A stretch of 64,000 nt of DNA from Numida meleagris (Eukaryota; Chordata; Aves; Galliformes; Numididae). Shown here one piece after another: positions 35,301 to 45,855 of this stretch. Below the pieces are notes generated by a model. That model saw only the letters and a list, made by a program, of their open reading frames with translations, was not told where the DNA came from and did no database searches. A program made the position numbers and the translations under genes. The stretch is taken from NCBI RefSeq assembly GCF_002078875.1, contig NC_034421.1, positions 6,443,935-6,507,934 of the forward strand, in the 5' to 3' direction. The first letter of the stretch is position 1. Each line of letters begins with the position of its first letter.

Positions 35301-38300
35301 CCACCCCAGCAACCCTCCAGAAATCCTATCATCAAAAGCAGTTCGCAGGGCTGGTGTATAATTAATCAGAACATGTTTCCAGCTGCTTCTGCTCACCAAA
35401 ACTCGTTGCCCAACCTCATAAAATGGAAATTATAAACATATCACAAAGTTACATTTTCACCTTCTTTCTCTCCTGTTTATAACCAAGACCTCTGTAAGAA
35501 GAGGACACTTTTCATGTGATGTGTAGTACAATTGGTTTTGATTACTCCTTATGCAACACAGGTATAAACACCATTGTAACAGTCATTTTGCCTTTACTAA
35601 TTTACACAGCAGCCACGCAAGGAATGAAGAGCCTTGCAGCAAGTTTGCCACTGGTAAAGAAGCAAAAAGCAACTTCTGTCAGCAGAGCCTCTGTACATCT
35701 AACAAAGGAGCTGCTCCCTTCCCAGCCATGGCACGGAGAGCTGCCACCAGCTGCGCTGCCCTCATCCCACCAAAGCCACCTGTGCTGCCCAATGGACACT
35801 GCATCGAAGTCACCATTTCCATAAACCAAAACCACGCTGTTCCATTAAGGCAGGCGCTTCCGGCCACGTAACACAGATAACAACGTGATGTTTTAGGGAC
35901 GGGTTACAGAAAGGATTCTCGTGCTTACCTGTACAGCGCATAAACTTCTCCATCCATAAAATAAATGTCGTACTTCTTCTCATGCTGCAACTTGTTAAGT
36001 GCTATCGTCGAGAATGACGTAAGCTTCCGCCCAAAGACGACCTACAGACAACACAGCACAGGGATCAGAGAGGACACACGTGGGCTGCGCGGTACTCAGG
36101 ATGGCAGATGAACTCCTCAGCACAAGCTTTGTTTGTTGGAGTCTCACCATAGCCAAGGGCTTAGACAACAGGGCCAGAGCCGTGTCACTGCCAGCTGTGT
36201 GCCACCACTGCCTGCCGTCCCCACAACCGTCAGCTGAGCAACTGCGACTGCTAATCAGCTTCCAGCATGAGCAGCGTGCAGGGTGGGTTGGACTTGCCTG
36301 GTCTTTGGATTTTGAACTAGATTAGGAAGCTTTTTATGATGCCTGGCTACCACAACCACGCACACAGGGCATAAACATCTCCAAGCAATGCAACCCATTT
36401 GTTGCCCAGAGCCCTGCACTCAGCTGCCTCCTACCTCCTAGTAGGAGACCGCAGGAACAGACAGCCTGTGAGGGAAAGTGACGTGACCCAGGGTCTGATG
36501 AGGAGACCACTGCTTCCTCTTTCCTCAAATATCAGTAAAGCGAGGGAAAATGCAACATCCCTTCCCAAATTATTTGTACGGTGCATCCATTCTAAGAGAA
36601 CCTGGTTGCTGCCACTGCTGCCTACTGTCAGTCTGCTGTAGAACATTCCCAGTTTGGGCAGTGCTGGTGTAGCAGTAACATGAATGGAACAACTGTTATA
36701 GAATACAGGTGCAGTTTAGTCTTGTTAAGTCAATCCTCTACCCCTGCTGGGGTGAAACACCTTGGAGCACATCTTCTGGATTGGACTTTCTTGGTTTAGT
36801 TAGTTTTTAAAGCTTCCTTTACAGTGAGGCTACTATTAAGATATGTTATATATATATTGCATATATGTGTGTGTGTATATACACGCTCACACATATAAAC
36901 ACACACCTCTCTGAAATATCAAGCTTCAAATGAAGTGACTACAAGCGTAGGGTTTTTTGGATAAATGTGTAACTCACATTATTTTTCAAAACATTCGTTT
37001 CTGTAAAGTTCATTTCAACCTGAGGAAAGTTTCAGAAGGGAGGAATGAACTGCAGAAAAGCAGATTTTATCACTGGAGTCCACCACAGATTCCTGCAGCG
37101 GTTCCAAGGACAAACACATACGTGTACAACAAACACACTGACCAGTCCTCCAAGCCTGACCCCAGCACACATCAGGGTGACTCCACAGGTCAACAAGCAG
37201 CCCTGCCTCACTCCAGCACAGCAATTACGCATCACTGAGAGCACCTATTACCATAACAAGTCTATCCTGCTTTCTCCTCCATCACGCAGCGCGATCCCAG
37301 CCATCTTTCAAGTTATTTCCATTTCCTCTGAACATCATGCTGTGATGCTTACAGTTCAGCCTACACCGATCAGCACAGAACCAGCTGAGATCTGGTGAGC
37401 TATATGTGTCTCTTCTAGCTCCACATACTAGGCAAAGTGAACAGGTCCTGGTTTAGATCCTACATACACGTTCAGTTCATTCGAGGGCATGTGATGTGAC
37501 ACGTGCTGGCCCGTATCTCTTTTCTTTTCTTGGGGGCAGAGGGATGACAGAACAGTGTCATAGTGGTACTTGGACATGAGGAAGAAAAGAAAAAAAGAGC
37601 ACTGCCATTAATAAGGACCTCTCAGACAACCATAATGAAAGGATCATTTTTAACAATTAATAAATGAGAGAAAAAGATGGCTTAAAGAGTTGAAGTTCAG
37701 GCCACATAATACACCAACTGTTATAAAACTGAAGTGCTCACAGTCCACCTGTGACCCTGAGACAAGCAGTTTTATGGCAGCCGAGCAACATCACAGCTTG
37801 CTTCCTAAGAGAGGAGGTGTGCAGAGAGGTAATGGCCTCAAGTTGCACCAGGGGAAGCTCAGGTTGGCTGCGAGGAAACATTTATTCTCCAAAAGAGTGG
37901 TCGGGCACTGACACTGCCACCCAGGGAGGGGTGGGGTCACCATCCCTGGAGGCATTAAGAACCATGGAGATGCGGCACTGAGGGACATGGTCAGTGGGCA
38001 CGGTGGGATGCGTTGGGCTCGAGGATCTCAGAGGTCTTTCCCAACCTTACTTACTCTACGGTAAAATCACTCAATAGGGATCTGTGTCCCTCCCTACGTT
38101 GACGCTACTCACATGCAAGCGAGCTCAGTTTAAAAACCAAACCAAACACAGCAAACCCACAGCGCTTCCGGCACCCACCAACTCCGAGATCTTCAGGGAT
38201 CTTCAATCTCTGCCGCCATTTGAGCAACATGAGAAGCAGCCAAGGTAACCAGGCAGCTTTTCTCAGGTGGGAGGCGGTGAACCCCCTCCTCTGGGGCACC

Positions 38301-38936
38301 GCTTTTCGTCTCCTGCACCACCTCGCTGTGATTTCTCTCCCAACGCAGCAGCAGCAGCTCTTCTCCTCTCACTGCATTCGTTCTTCCCCGCATCGCTCCA
38401 CGCGGATCCGTTCTTACAGCCGTCCCTGAGCGAAGTTTCTCCAACCCCAACCCTGCGCCCCATCCCCGCCGCGTGGCGACGCTCTGAGCGCGGCTGCCGG
38501 CTGCACACGAGGCAACCAAAGCCCGACAGCAGAACGGGACCGAGGGGCAACGCCTCGGTAACACCCGGACAGCGGAGCCCAACGCCGCGACCCCCGCCCC
38601 CGCGTTTTGTTTCCTCCCTCCCCCTGCAGCGGACCGCGAGGAACGCGGCGTTGTGCCGCGCGGCCCCGCCGAGGCCTCGCATCGCTCCTCTCTGCCCCCC
38701 CGGCCCCGCCGCGGCCTCACCTGGCCCAGCTCCTCCCGGCACACGGCGCAGTACCGCACGCCGCACAGCGCCCGCATCCGCACCGAGCAGCGGTAGCAGA
38801 TGGGGTGGTCGCAGCGGCCCAGCGCCACCACCTCCAGCTCCCCGCAGCACAGCACACACGGGCCCTCCGTCGGCCCCAACGCAGCCGCAGCCGCAGCCGC
38901 CGCCGCCACGCCCGAGGCCGAGGCCGAGGCGGCCAT
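26018..38936 (-). CDS. ZNF598: ZNF598 E3 ubiquitin ligase, complete, 12 coding exons
   Basis: Twelve exons joined on the minus strand encode 883 aa, against about 904 in human. ZNF598 (yeast Hel2) detects collided ribosomes and ubiquitinates 40S proteins such as eS10 and uS10, starting ribosome-associated quality control. It also partners with GIGYF2-4EHP. An Ala-rich N-terminus precedes a RING with C27, C30, C42, H44, C47, C50, C63 and C66. Clustered C2H2-type fingers follow, including C117/C120/H135/H140, C187/C190/H203/H208 and C211/C214/H232/H237. Then come a basic R/G and charged region, a long Ser-rich region with five acidic-FP(A/S)(L/I) motifs, and PPG(L/F) motifs (residues 640-643, 673-676, 688-691, 699-702) suited to GYF domains. 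The C-terminal GLISAAQYYKSC and ELLVLLPD region ends in a last finger (C847/C850/H862/H866). All phases match. The ATG at 38936 has a good context and is followed directly by the Ala-rich start. Confidence 0.97.
26613..26757 (-). CDS. ZNF598: ZNF598 coding exon 11 (part of 720, residues 721-768)
   Basis: Acceptor TGCAG before 26757 and donor GTGAGT after 26613. One base completes a Glu codon with exon 10; the exon ends in phase 0. It encodes the conserved ENFQQRNIQLIQSIKEFLQS segment. Confidence 0.95.
27013..27148 (-). CDS. ZNF598: ZNF598 coding exon 10 (residues 676-719 plus split codons)
   Basis: Acceptor CATTTAG before 27148 and donor GTAAGT after 27013. It contains FNTVVLLKN, then the proline-rich PPPPPGL and KPPPGF motifs that match GYF-domain ligands. 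Confidence 0.94.
27489..28249 (-). CDS. ZNF598: ZNF598 coding exon 9 (residues 422-674 plus split codons)
   Basis: Largest exon, 761 bases; acceptor CTCGCAG before 28249, donor GTAAGC after 27489. It is Ser/Lys-rich and likely disordered. It carries KEDFPSL (431-437), EEDFPAL (464-470), QEDFPAL (656-662), a SKKKKMG basic stretch, KEPPGL (638-643) and PPPPG at its end. Confidence 0.95.
28688..28711. repeat. Homopolymer A run in ZNF598 intron 8
   Basis: An uninterrupted run of about 23 A on the plus strand (poly-T in the gene sense) ends with TCAAGCC. No element with a tail is recognised next to it. Confidence 0.85.
28909..28981 (-). CDS. ZNF598: ZNF598 coding exon 8 (residues 398-420 plus split codons)
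   Basis: Small 73-base exon; acceptor CCAAAAG before 28981, donor GTAAGT after 28909. It encodes ANGALSQDDFPAIGSAVGPL, another acidic-FPA motif. Phases 1 and 2 match its neighbours. The first few bases could shift by 3 if one of the next in-frame AGs is used as acceptor. Confidence 0.88.
28982..30158 (-). other. ZNF598: ZNF598 intron 7
   Basis: 1.2 kb between a GTTAGT donor and a CCCAAAAG acceptor. No repeat or other feature is recognised. Confidence 0.75.
30159..30340 (-). CDS. ZNF598: ZNF598 coding exon 7 (residues 337-396 plus split codons)
   Basis: Acceptor TCCTGTAG before 30340, donor GTTAGT after 30159. It encodes the highly charged EEEDRDVAAAVRASVAAKRQ segment followed by Lys/Glu/Ser-rich sequence, probably helical or disordered. 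Confidence 0.95.
31390..31507 (-). CDS. ZNF598: ZNF598 coding exon 6 (residues 298-335 plus split codons)
   Basis: Acceptor TGTTCAG before 31507, donor GTGAGT after 31390. It encodes GGEDYEEVDRYNRQGRSGRL and RGSQQNRRGSWRYKR, the conserved basic region after the finger cluster. Confidence 0.95.
31944..32161 (-). CDS. ZNF598: ZNF598 coding exon 5 (residues 225-296 plus split codons)
   Basis: Acceptor TTTCTCCAG before 32161, donor GTGAGT after 31944. It carries DYEYLREHFREKHFLCEEGR, TEQFTHAFRTEIDYKAHKTA and DLQFNYAPRHQRRNEG, completing the finger cluster. Confidence 0.96.
32462..32673 (-). CDS. ZNF598: ZNF598 coding exon 4 (residues 154-223 plus split codon)
   Basis: Acceptor TTCTTCAG before 32673. 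The donor is GTTTGT, a weaker but valid site, after 32462. It encodes YERKWYTRKDLARHRIHGDP, CKFCDERYLDNDELLKHLRR and YFCHFCDSDGAQEYYS, with C2H2-type ligands C187, C190, H203, H208, C211 and C214. Confidence 0.96.
32674..34634 (-). other. ZNF598: ZNF598 intron 3
   Basis: 2 kb, AT-rich, and free of recognised mobile elements. It contains a perfect 26-bp palindrome at 34064-34089. Confidence 0.75.
34064..34089. repeat. Perfect 26-bp zero-spacer palindrome
   Basis: The sequence starts TAATGAAATATAA and its second half is the exact reverse complement, with the centre between 34076 and 34077. It is all A/T except two G-C pairs. The outer ends are TAATGA/TCATTA and the core is ATAATTAT, both homeodomain-like. 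Confidence 0.9.
34635..34764 (-). CDS. ZNF598: ZNF598 coding exon 3 (part of 110, residues 111-153)
   Basis: Acceptor GTCCCTTAG before 34764, donor GTGAG after 34635. It encodes KLLQHECFLCPDLKPFNTFA and DLEQHMRKQHELFCCKLCVK, the first C2H2 finger (C117, C120, H135, H140). Confidence 0.96.
34765..35928 (-). other. ZNF598: ZNF598 intron 2
   Basis: 1.2 kb between a GTAAGC donor and a TCCCTTAG acceptor. Nothing else is recognised. Confidence 0.75.
35929..36041 (-). CDS. ZNF598: ZNF598 coding exon 2 (residues 73-109 plus split codon)
   Basis: Acceptor TGTCTGTAG before 36041, donor GTAAGC after 35929. It encodes VVFGRKLTSFSTIALNKLQH and EKKYDIYFMDGEVYALYR, the conserved segment linking the RING to the fingers. 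Confidence 0.96.
36839..36910. repeat. TA/TG dinucleotide microsatellite
   Basis: Mixed TATATA, GTGTGTGTG and ACACAC runs, including TATATATATATTG and ATATGTGTGTGTGTATATAC. Imperfect and probably length-variable. Confidence 0.8.
37810..38056 (+). mobile_element. CR1 LINE 3' UTR fragment
   Basis: Plus-strand sequence follows the CR1 3' end: GAGAGGTAATGGCCTCAAG, GAGTGGTCGGGCACTG, GTCACCATCCCTGGAGGC and the terminal GAGGTCTTTCCCAACCTTA. It is diverged and lacks the full octamer tail. It lies in ZNF598 intron 1 on the opposite strand. Confidence 0.8.
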
Positions 38937-39290
38937 GGCGGCGCCGACCCGCCGCGGCCTAGGCCCCGCACCGCCTAGCAACCGCCAGCACCATCGAGAG
39001 GAAGCTTAGAGCGCCACCCTGGACAGGCCCCGCGCAGCGACTCTCTACCAGACTGCCGACCATAGAGAGCCACCTTCGCGGCGCCGCCCTGAGCTGGCCA
39101 TAGAGTTTTTGCCTAGAGCGCCGCCTCACTCTGCTGATTATCCTCCGAAGACATCCGGGGCGCCACGCCTCCCGGCGTCACCCCGCGTCCTCTGGCGTGC
39201 GACCATAGAGAGGGAGGCTAGGGTGCCCCCGGCTCCTGCGGGCCCCGATCGTGGAGGAGCGCCACCTGCAGCGCCTCCGCTCCAAGGCCC
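38400..39290 (-). promoter_or_regulatory. ZNF598: ZNF598 CpG-island promoter
   Basis: Dense CpG sequence spans exon 1 and about 350 bases upstream of the ATG (38936). No TATA box is visible. Upstream of the ATG a short module recurs: TAGAGCGCCRCC at 39007 and 39114, GAGCGCCACC at 39257, and ACCATAGAG-like blocks at 39059, 39097 and 39202. Many long open frames in this island are composition artefacts. Confidence 0.75.
38721..38936 (-). CDS. ZNF598: ZNF598 coding exon 1 (residues 1-72, RING)
   Basis: ATG at 38936 reading left, in the context CGCCATGGC; donor GTGAGG after 38721, phase 0. After a poly-Ala stretch it encodes the complete RING: CVLC, CDHPICYRC and CAVC, spaced C-X2-C-X11-C-X-H-X2-C-X2-C-X12-C-X2-C. 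Confidence 0.97.
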
Positions 39291-39482
39291 CTCTCGCTAC
39301 GTGGGGTTTTGGGTCGAATTTTGGGTGGTTCTGGGTGGAGTTGGGCTCCGCGATCCTTGTCTGTCCCTTCCAACTCAGGATGTTTTATTGTGGTTCGGGC
39401 TCTGTTATGCCCTGGTGGTGCAAACAGCCCTACGGTGAATGCGTGAAGCCAGTGGCTCTGCCTTGTGATCAAATTTTATCTT

Positions 39483-40010
39483 AGAATCATAAAAGTCAGA
39501 AAAGACCTCCAAGATCACCATGTCCAACCCCATCCCATCCCACCATGCCCACTGACCATGTTCCTCAGTGCCACATCCAAGTGGTTCTTGAACACCTCCG
39601 GAGACAGTGACCCCACTCTCTCCCTGGGCAGCAGTGCCAGTGCCTGACTGCTCTTTCAGAGAAGAAATGTTTCTCAGTATCCAACCTGAACCTGAGCACT
39701 CTGCTGGCTCACGTTTAGTGGCTGCCAACCAACACTCCCAGATCCTTTTCCTCTGCACAGCTCTCAGCCACTCTGCCCCACACCTGTAGCAATGCATGGG
39801 ATTGTTGTGACCGAAGTGCAGGACCCGGCGCTTGGCCTTGTTGAAGCTCAGGCTGTTGGCCTCAGCCCATAGATGCAGTCCATTCAGGTCCCTCTGCAGG
39901 GCCTTCCTACCTTCAGGCAGATCAAGACTTTCTCCCAACTTGGCATCATCTACACGCTTACGGGTTGTGCACTCAATCCCCTCATCCAGAAGGGGATTAC
40001 ATGGGTGTCT
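39483..40010 (-). mobile_element. CR1 LINE 3' fragment, 5'-truncated
   Basis: The minus strand translates to CR1 ORF2 C-terminal sequence ([19 protein letters not shown], then [18 protein letters not shown]) and continues into the CR1 3' end at about 39483 (GGTGATCTTGGAGGTCTTTTC). It lies just upstream of the ZNF598 promoter, in the gene's orientation. The 5' boundary is approximate. Confidence 0.88.
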
Positions 40011-43000
40011 GGTAAGCTGTGTGCAAGTGACAAAAAACTCCCAAAAATGTACACGAAAGACTACAGAAAATTGAATATTGCACACACTGGAACAGTAACA
40101 CAAATAGGTCATATTTATGTTCACACATACATTAGCTACAGTGTTTAGAGAAAAACGATGTTGTTTGGGTATGTGCTGCAGGCAGTGACTCATGTGCTCA
40201 GTATCTGAGCACATGACAGCTGCCCGGTGCTTCAGGAACGAGGTAATGGAGCTCGAGTTGATCATCGACACGTCAGGTTGTTGGCAGAGGAACCTGTGCT
40301 CCCGCGCTTGCTTTGAGGATTGAGCTCACCTTTTAAAGGTTGCTGTGTTATGCTGCTGCTCAGAGAGTAGAGCCACAGCTCCTTAGACAGAAGAGGGTGC
40401 TCCAGGAGCACCAAGAGCAGAGGCAACGTGGCTCAGCAGCCATGTTCCTCTAGAGGTGAATTCAAACAGCATAAATGCTGTTGTGATATGACACAGAGAT
40501 GTTCACACAAACTGTTTTTTTTTTTTAAGACTTATGTGTTGGCCCATCTTTCTTTCTCCTGGATTCCCATGAAGCATTCTGTGCAGTGCCAATTTCTTTT
40601 CCATCTGTGAAAAATCAGAGCAGATCCCTTTCAAAGACAGGAATTCTGCTGCTGGATCTGTCAAAAAGTCCAAAGAAACACCAAGGTCTTGGCACGGAGT
40701 GCTTGTTCTACCACATCATCATATGTGTCACCAGACGAGCATCACATCACCGCAATTAGCAAACATTCCTGGAGTCCCATCCCGTGAGTCAAAGGCTGCC
40801 ATCTGTCCTGAAAATGACACAGTGGTCCCATTTTCCATGAGCCGTTCCTCTGAGCGGTGTTAGACGGACCTGAGGAGTGATCCCAGGACACTCGATGCCT
40901 CACTGAGGGAGGTGCATGGTGGACGGACACCCAGGTTATTTGGTGGCACAACATGTTAACTCCATGATAAAACATCTCAAAATGAAGTCACTTTTCTAGG
41001 AAGGGAAATGGTGACAAACCATATTAAATCACACAATATATGTATAAGTTCTTAGGATTTACTCTTGTTCATCACTGCCAGCTGGAAGCCTGGATGAGCA
41101 GCACCTCTGTCATTCAGATCTGCTTTCTTTTCACTGAATTCCTTGTCAGTTGACTTAACAGAGGATCTTCATTTCTCCGATGCATCAACGATCACTTTAA
41201 AAAACACAGTGAGTCCATTACAATGTGTCATGATGTTACCTCGTCCAACACCAGCAGCACTGAACAGCATCTGTGCTGTGAAATAAATAAAGTAATACAG
41301 GAGATGAGTATTTTGGAAAACAGATCAACTAAGTAATTCCACAGGTTGAGTCGCTGTGTACAACAGGTAATATTTCCTTCGTCCTAAAGAGACCCATTTA
41401 TCACACTTCAAAGTTGAGAGCAGATAATCGACACCGAAGTGGGTTTGGGTGGGGCTGTATTAAATAATTAGGAATGGCCGAGGATGTTGGCTGCAATTAC
41501 TTTAGGAAATGTACCCCCCTCCCTGAATTAATGATACTGTTGAAAATGTTTTTGTGTCCAAACTGCATCACACCATTTTGGAGAGCAATTAGCATGAAAT
41601 GAGATGGAGGCTGCCGACAGTAATGTGCTGTCTTAAGTGTCACTCGTCTGTGAAATTACGCAAGTACCCCAGCACTATGGCCGAGCTTAGGATAATAAAT
41701 ACACCTGCATAATTAGGCTTAAAAGTGACATTACTCATCACAACGAACATTGTGACAAAGCCACAGGGCATAACCAGAGTTTGTGCTTGGCAGATTTCAC
41801 CTCAAGGGTCTGGGTTCTGTGGGTAGGGATGGACTGCGGATGGTTTCGTGTCCCTTTGCCAGCAAGCTCAACTGCCATCAGCAGTACAAGCTCAGAATGA
41901 CTTCTACTGATTGGAGTTTGCAATCTCAGTGAGTCCTCAGCTTTAAAGTGAATGCAGGAGGTTTCTTTTGAACAAAGAGCTGTAAGGTGCAAGCTGGGGA
42001 CCAGCTCCAGCCCTGCTCTCTACAAGCACGATCCTAACAAACCCAATCCCCATGCTTCTGGCTTCTGCAGCCTTCAGCAGAGCTCAGGTCTGCTTAACTC
42101 CTGCTTCTGGTCCTCGCTGCATGGCTCTGCTGAAGGGCAGGAACCCTTTGGCAGCAGTGCTGCTTGTGCAGCTGTGTGCTGCCTGGTGTAAAATGGAAGG
42201 AAAACCTCTGTGCCATCTCCGCGCCATTGCAGAAGATGCTCCTGCTTTCCTGACATCGGGAACTCCAGTGAGAAAAATGAAGACCTGCTAAAAAGCCAAT
42301 GCCCAAACTTTTTTTCTGAAGCTGGTTTTCAGCTCATCATCATTCTGAAGAATCACACTGCCGGCGCGTGTGAGTCATGGGTGTGGATTCATTTATTTCG
42401 CGGTACAGAGAGGTTTTTATAATAGTCTTTCGGTGCATTGAATCATTCCTTGCTGATGGCTTAAGGATGCTGGTTTATGTCTCTCTGGATTGCAGATGGA
42501 TTCCGGATCTGAGCACCGAATGTGACCCAAAACCATAAAGAGATGCAGTCATATCTAATTAACTAAGCTTTGGTGTCTGTTGCAAATATCTTGGTTGGTA
42601 CTCGGCTCTATGTGGTGTCAAGATGGTGGTGTTTTCTCCCCAAAATAAAGGGTTAACATTGATGCTAGTGGTAGTTAATTTCCGTGCTTACTTCCCTAAA
42701 TATCACACGATAATATCAGAAGAAAAAGGCACTCTTTGAGTCATTTAATCAGCAATAAATATACTGTGGAATAATTGATAACCTGCAGATGAGCACAACA
42801 AATCCATTTTATTCAGAAGAGCAACAAATCAAATATTTATGACTTAGCACTAAAATACTGTCAAAGTGCAGACCTAAAGGTTATGCCTAAGATTAATTTC
42901 ACCCTCGCAGCTTGAGGCAGACGCGGTTCATTTGCAGCGAAGACACTTAGAGCATAACACTGAGATACGCTTTCATTGGACAAAGTTTCTCCTAAAAAGC

Positions 43001-44684
43001 GATAACTTTCTCATTTTTCCTACGTTTCTGACACTTTGCTGAGCTCTCCCTGTTACCTCCCTCTCGCTGTTTGGCTGTGGCACACTGCAACCCATTGTGC
43101 AGCGCTTCAAGCTGCACAGTGCCAGCAGGTTTGGTCTTTTTTTTACTCTCCATTTGGGATCAAACACGCCCACAGTGGTATCTGTGGGACCGACAGAGAG
43201 GTGCTCTGTTAGTTTCCCATGTTTAAAAAATACCCCGGACTGCAGTGACTTTAAACAAGAGCTTGTTTTTGTTTTCTGGAGTTCAGCAGCAGAGAGGCAC
43301 ACACACACGCTTCTGCCCTCTGCTTTGCCAGGAGGCACAACACGCTTTGCACAATTTCAGATTTCACGAGGGAATTTTCCTCCAAAATCTATATTGGAGA
43401 ACAAACATAATTTGGTAATACAAGCTTCTCTCTTCTGAAAAGCAGTGATTCCTTAAAGGGGGCGAGGAGCAGGGAGGGAACCATCCCTACAGCACAAACA
43501 GAGGTACACGCTGGGAAGCAGAGGTGTATTTTAAGGCATTTTAAGCCCGGTGGTAGGGTTTTCTTTAGCAACTGCTCTCTGGAGGATGAGAGCACAGTAA
43601 GTGCAGCTATCGGAGGCACAGTGCCTCGACGGGAATTCAGAGAACAGCGGGGGGAAGAAGCGGCATTAAGCTTTCAAGGTGAAGAGCCAACGTGTGAATT
43701 CCCAGAACAGAATGAGGGCCCGGGGAGAGCTTGGCTTCCAGCTAGCATTAAGGCAACAAACGTCAATGGACAAAGCAGAGAAGCTCAGCCACACCGGCCC
43801 TGTGGTTGCTTGTCCCACCCTAGCTGGTGCAGGCAGCAGGATATTGCCTCCTGTTATTGCAATGCAGCTGTAGCACATTTAATTCCGCTCGTGGTGATGG
43901 TCCGTGAGGCTGCTGTGTGCCTCCTTTCTGCTATCTCAGGGGGTTTCATCAACCCAGATCCTAATCCAGCAGCGTTTGTGCCAAGCAAACACTCCACCTG
44001 TACAGATTTGCTTACAGGCAAATTTGGTTCTCAGCTCCATGCCTTGCAGCTCTCTGCTCCAATCGCTTTCCATGCATATAGCTGCATGTGCAATCTAGCC
44101 TCAGCTAATTAAATTTCAGAAAAAAATAGGAGAGCACATTGGGGTTGTGTGGGATTTGGTTGAGAGATCTCAGAGCTGTCAAAGAACAGATTCATTTCAC
44201 AACTCTTCCCCCTTACAGTAAACATGCCTCCGACTGGAGCCAAATATACTCCGCACATACACATCTGAGTATTAGCTCGCTTTCGTTATTGAAAATTACT
44301 TCCAGGAGAAAGACTGAATCATGGAATGGAGGGGGCTGAGAAATCTGCTTGCCTTAGACACAACCATTTGATAAAAGCTTTTTTTTTTTTTCCCCTGCTC
44401 TTCTACCTACTTTTCTGATTTTTGTCTTTGCTGCTTCCTTGCTGCTTTTCGAAGGCCGTGTCATAGCACATCCTTGTGATTTTTCATCACGATCGTCGGT
44501 GTTGATGTGCCATGTCCATACTGCACTTGGTGGTGCCATGTCAGTGAGCCACATTGGAGCCGAGCTGCTCTGCAGAGCTGGGCCAGGCAGTGCCCACAAG
44601 CCTTGTGTGCCTCTGCCCGGGGTTTGTGTCCCACCAGTGATTCAGTCAATCCCTCTCCGTACCTCGGTTCAAAGCAGAAATGAA

Positions 44685-44722
44685 GCCACTGACTCAACTG
44701 GGTGCCACTGACTCAACTGGGT
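44685..44722. repeat. Perfect 19-bp tandem duplication with AP-1 sites
   Basis: GCCACTGACTCAACTGGGT occurs twice head to tail without mismatch, at 44685-44703 and 44704-44722. Each copy contains TGACTCA, the AP-1 consensus, at 44690 and 44709. Confidence 0.95.
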
Positions 44723-45855
44723 GCAATGGGGCTTAATTGCTCTCTATACGGGGCTTTGAAATCTGCAGTGATCGAAGCAGTTCAGAGCTGGGTGCTGTGG
44801 TGCGAGCCCAGCTGCACAGTTTGATGGAACAAACAAAGTTCCTTTGGCTCAGAGCGCCGAGTGCTGTGGAACTATGCGAAAGGGCTGCGAATCCAGGCTC
44901 TTTTTTTCAAGCTCAGTGCTAATGGATCCATTGTTTCATGTAAAGGTTTCTGCTGCTCTTGTAATAGCGTGTGTGACATTTGCAGCACGCCTTGTTCCAT
45001 GAGCAGAGTAATTTGAGATAGTTTATTATCCTTTGGAGACTTTGCTGCTCACTGCTTAACTTCCATGTGACTGGACCCTGGAAAAATCTCTCAAAATAGT
45101 GCACAAGCCTAAAAATAGTGATGAATATGCTGTTTCTTAGGAATAAAATCATGAATGCGGGGCACTACGACAGGAAGATCTGAAACATTAGGAAACACCA
45201 ATTACTGCTTCCTCTTTCTCTCCAGAGCCACCAAAGCACACGGGAGGTCTCACTGCTGAGCCCAGGTCCTGCTTGCTCACAGTGCGACGCTGCAGTTTGG
45301 ATCAGCTGAGGTTGCTCTGTTTCAGGGGAACAAAGAAACAGCGTTTAATCAGCATGTTCTGAATCACTGGTGAGAGGAATCACTCCCAAACTCGAATTGA
45401 TTACGCTGGGACGCAGTGGAGATGTGAGGAGTGGCAACTGTTATCCCAGGGTACCTGTGGGTCCTGCTTGCTGCATGGCTCATTCTGCTGAGCAGAATGC
45501 ATGGGCTGAGACAGTGGTGAGCTCTGCTTTGGGAACCACCAAGGTTCGCTGAGCCACAGATGTGGGAATCGTTTTTTCTTGTTGTTAAACCACAGTCACT
45601 CGGGGTTGAAGTAATGCAGAAGTCGGTGAGGGGTGAGCTGCAGTGATATGGTGCGAGGAGATGGAGCGTGGGGACCCAGAGCACTGGCCCTGGGCAGGCA
45701 GCAGGGAGCTGACCACGCTCAGCCCCTCTGGTGGGATCTGCACGTCTGGTCGCTCAGGTGCTGAGCTTCACACCTCGCCTGAAGGACAGCTGTCTGCAGA
45801 AGCACCACACTCTGTGCAGCCTCAGGGAGTGGCACTGTCCGTGGAATAGAAGAAC

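Larger units (their letters stand above)
36042..38720 (-). other. ZNF598: ZNF598 intron 1
   Basis: 2.7 kb. It holds a TA/TG simple repeat at about 36839-36910 and a CR1 3' fragment at about 37810-38056, antisense to the gene. The part nearest exon 1 belongs to the CpG island. Confidence 0.8.
39291..45840. other. Intergenic interval between ZNF598 and NPW, left part
   Basis: No convincing coding exon. It contains a CR1 fragment (39483-40010), then about 5.8 kb of largely unique, locally AT-rich DNA. Two blocks, 41440-41760 and 42640-42960, are rich in ATTA-type cores, and a 19-bp tandem duplication lies at 44685-44722. Confidence 0.7.

Noticed and set aside
38193..38981. Long frames of 198-262 codons on both strands around ZNF598 exon 1
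   Set aside because: Only the exon 1 part (72 codons) is real. The continuation runs through the GTGAGG donor into CpG-island intron, where stops are rare.
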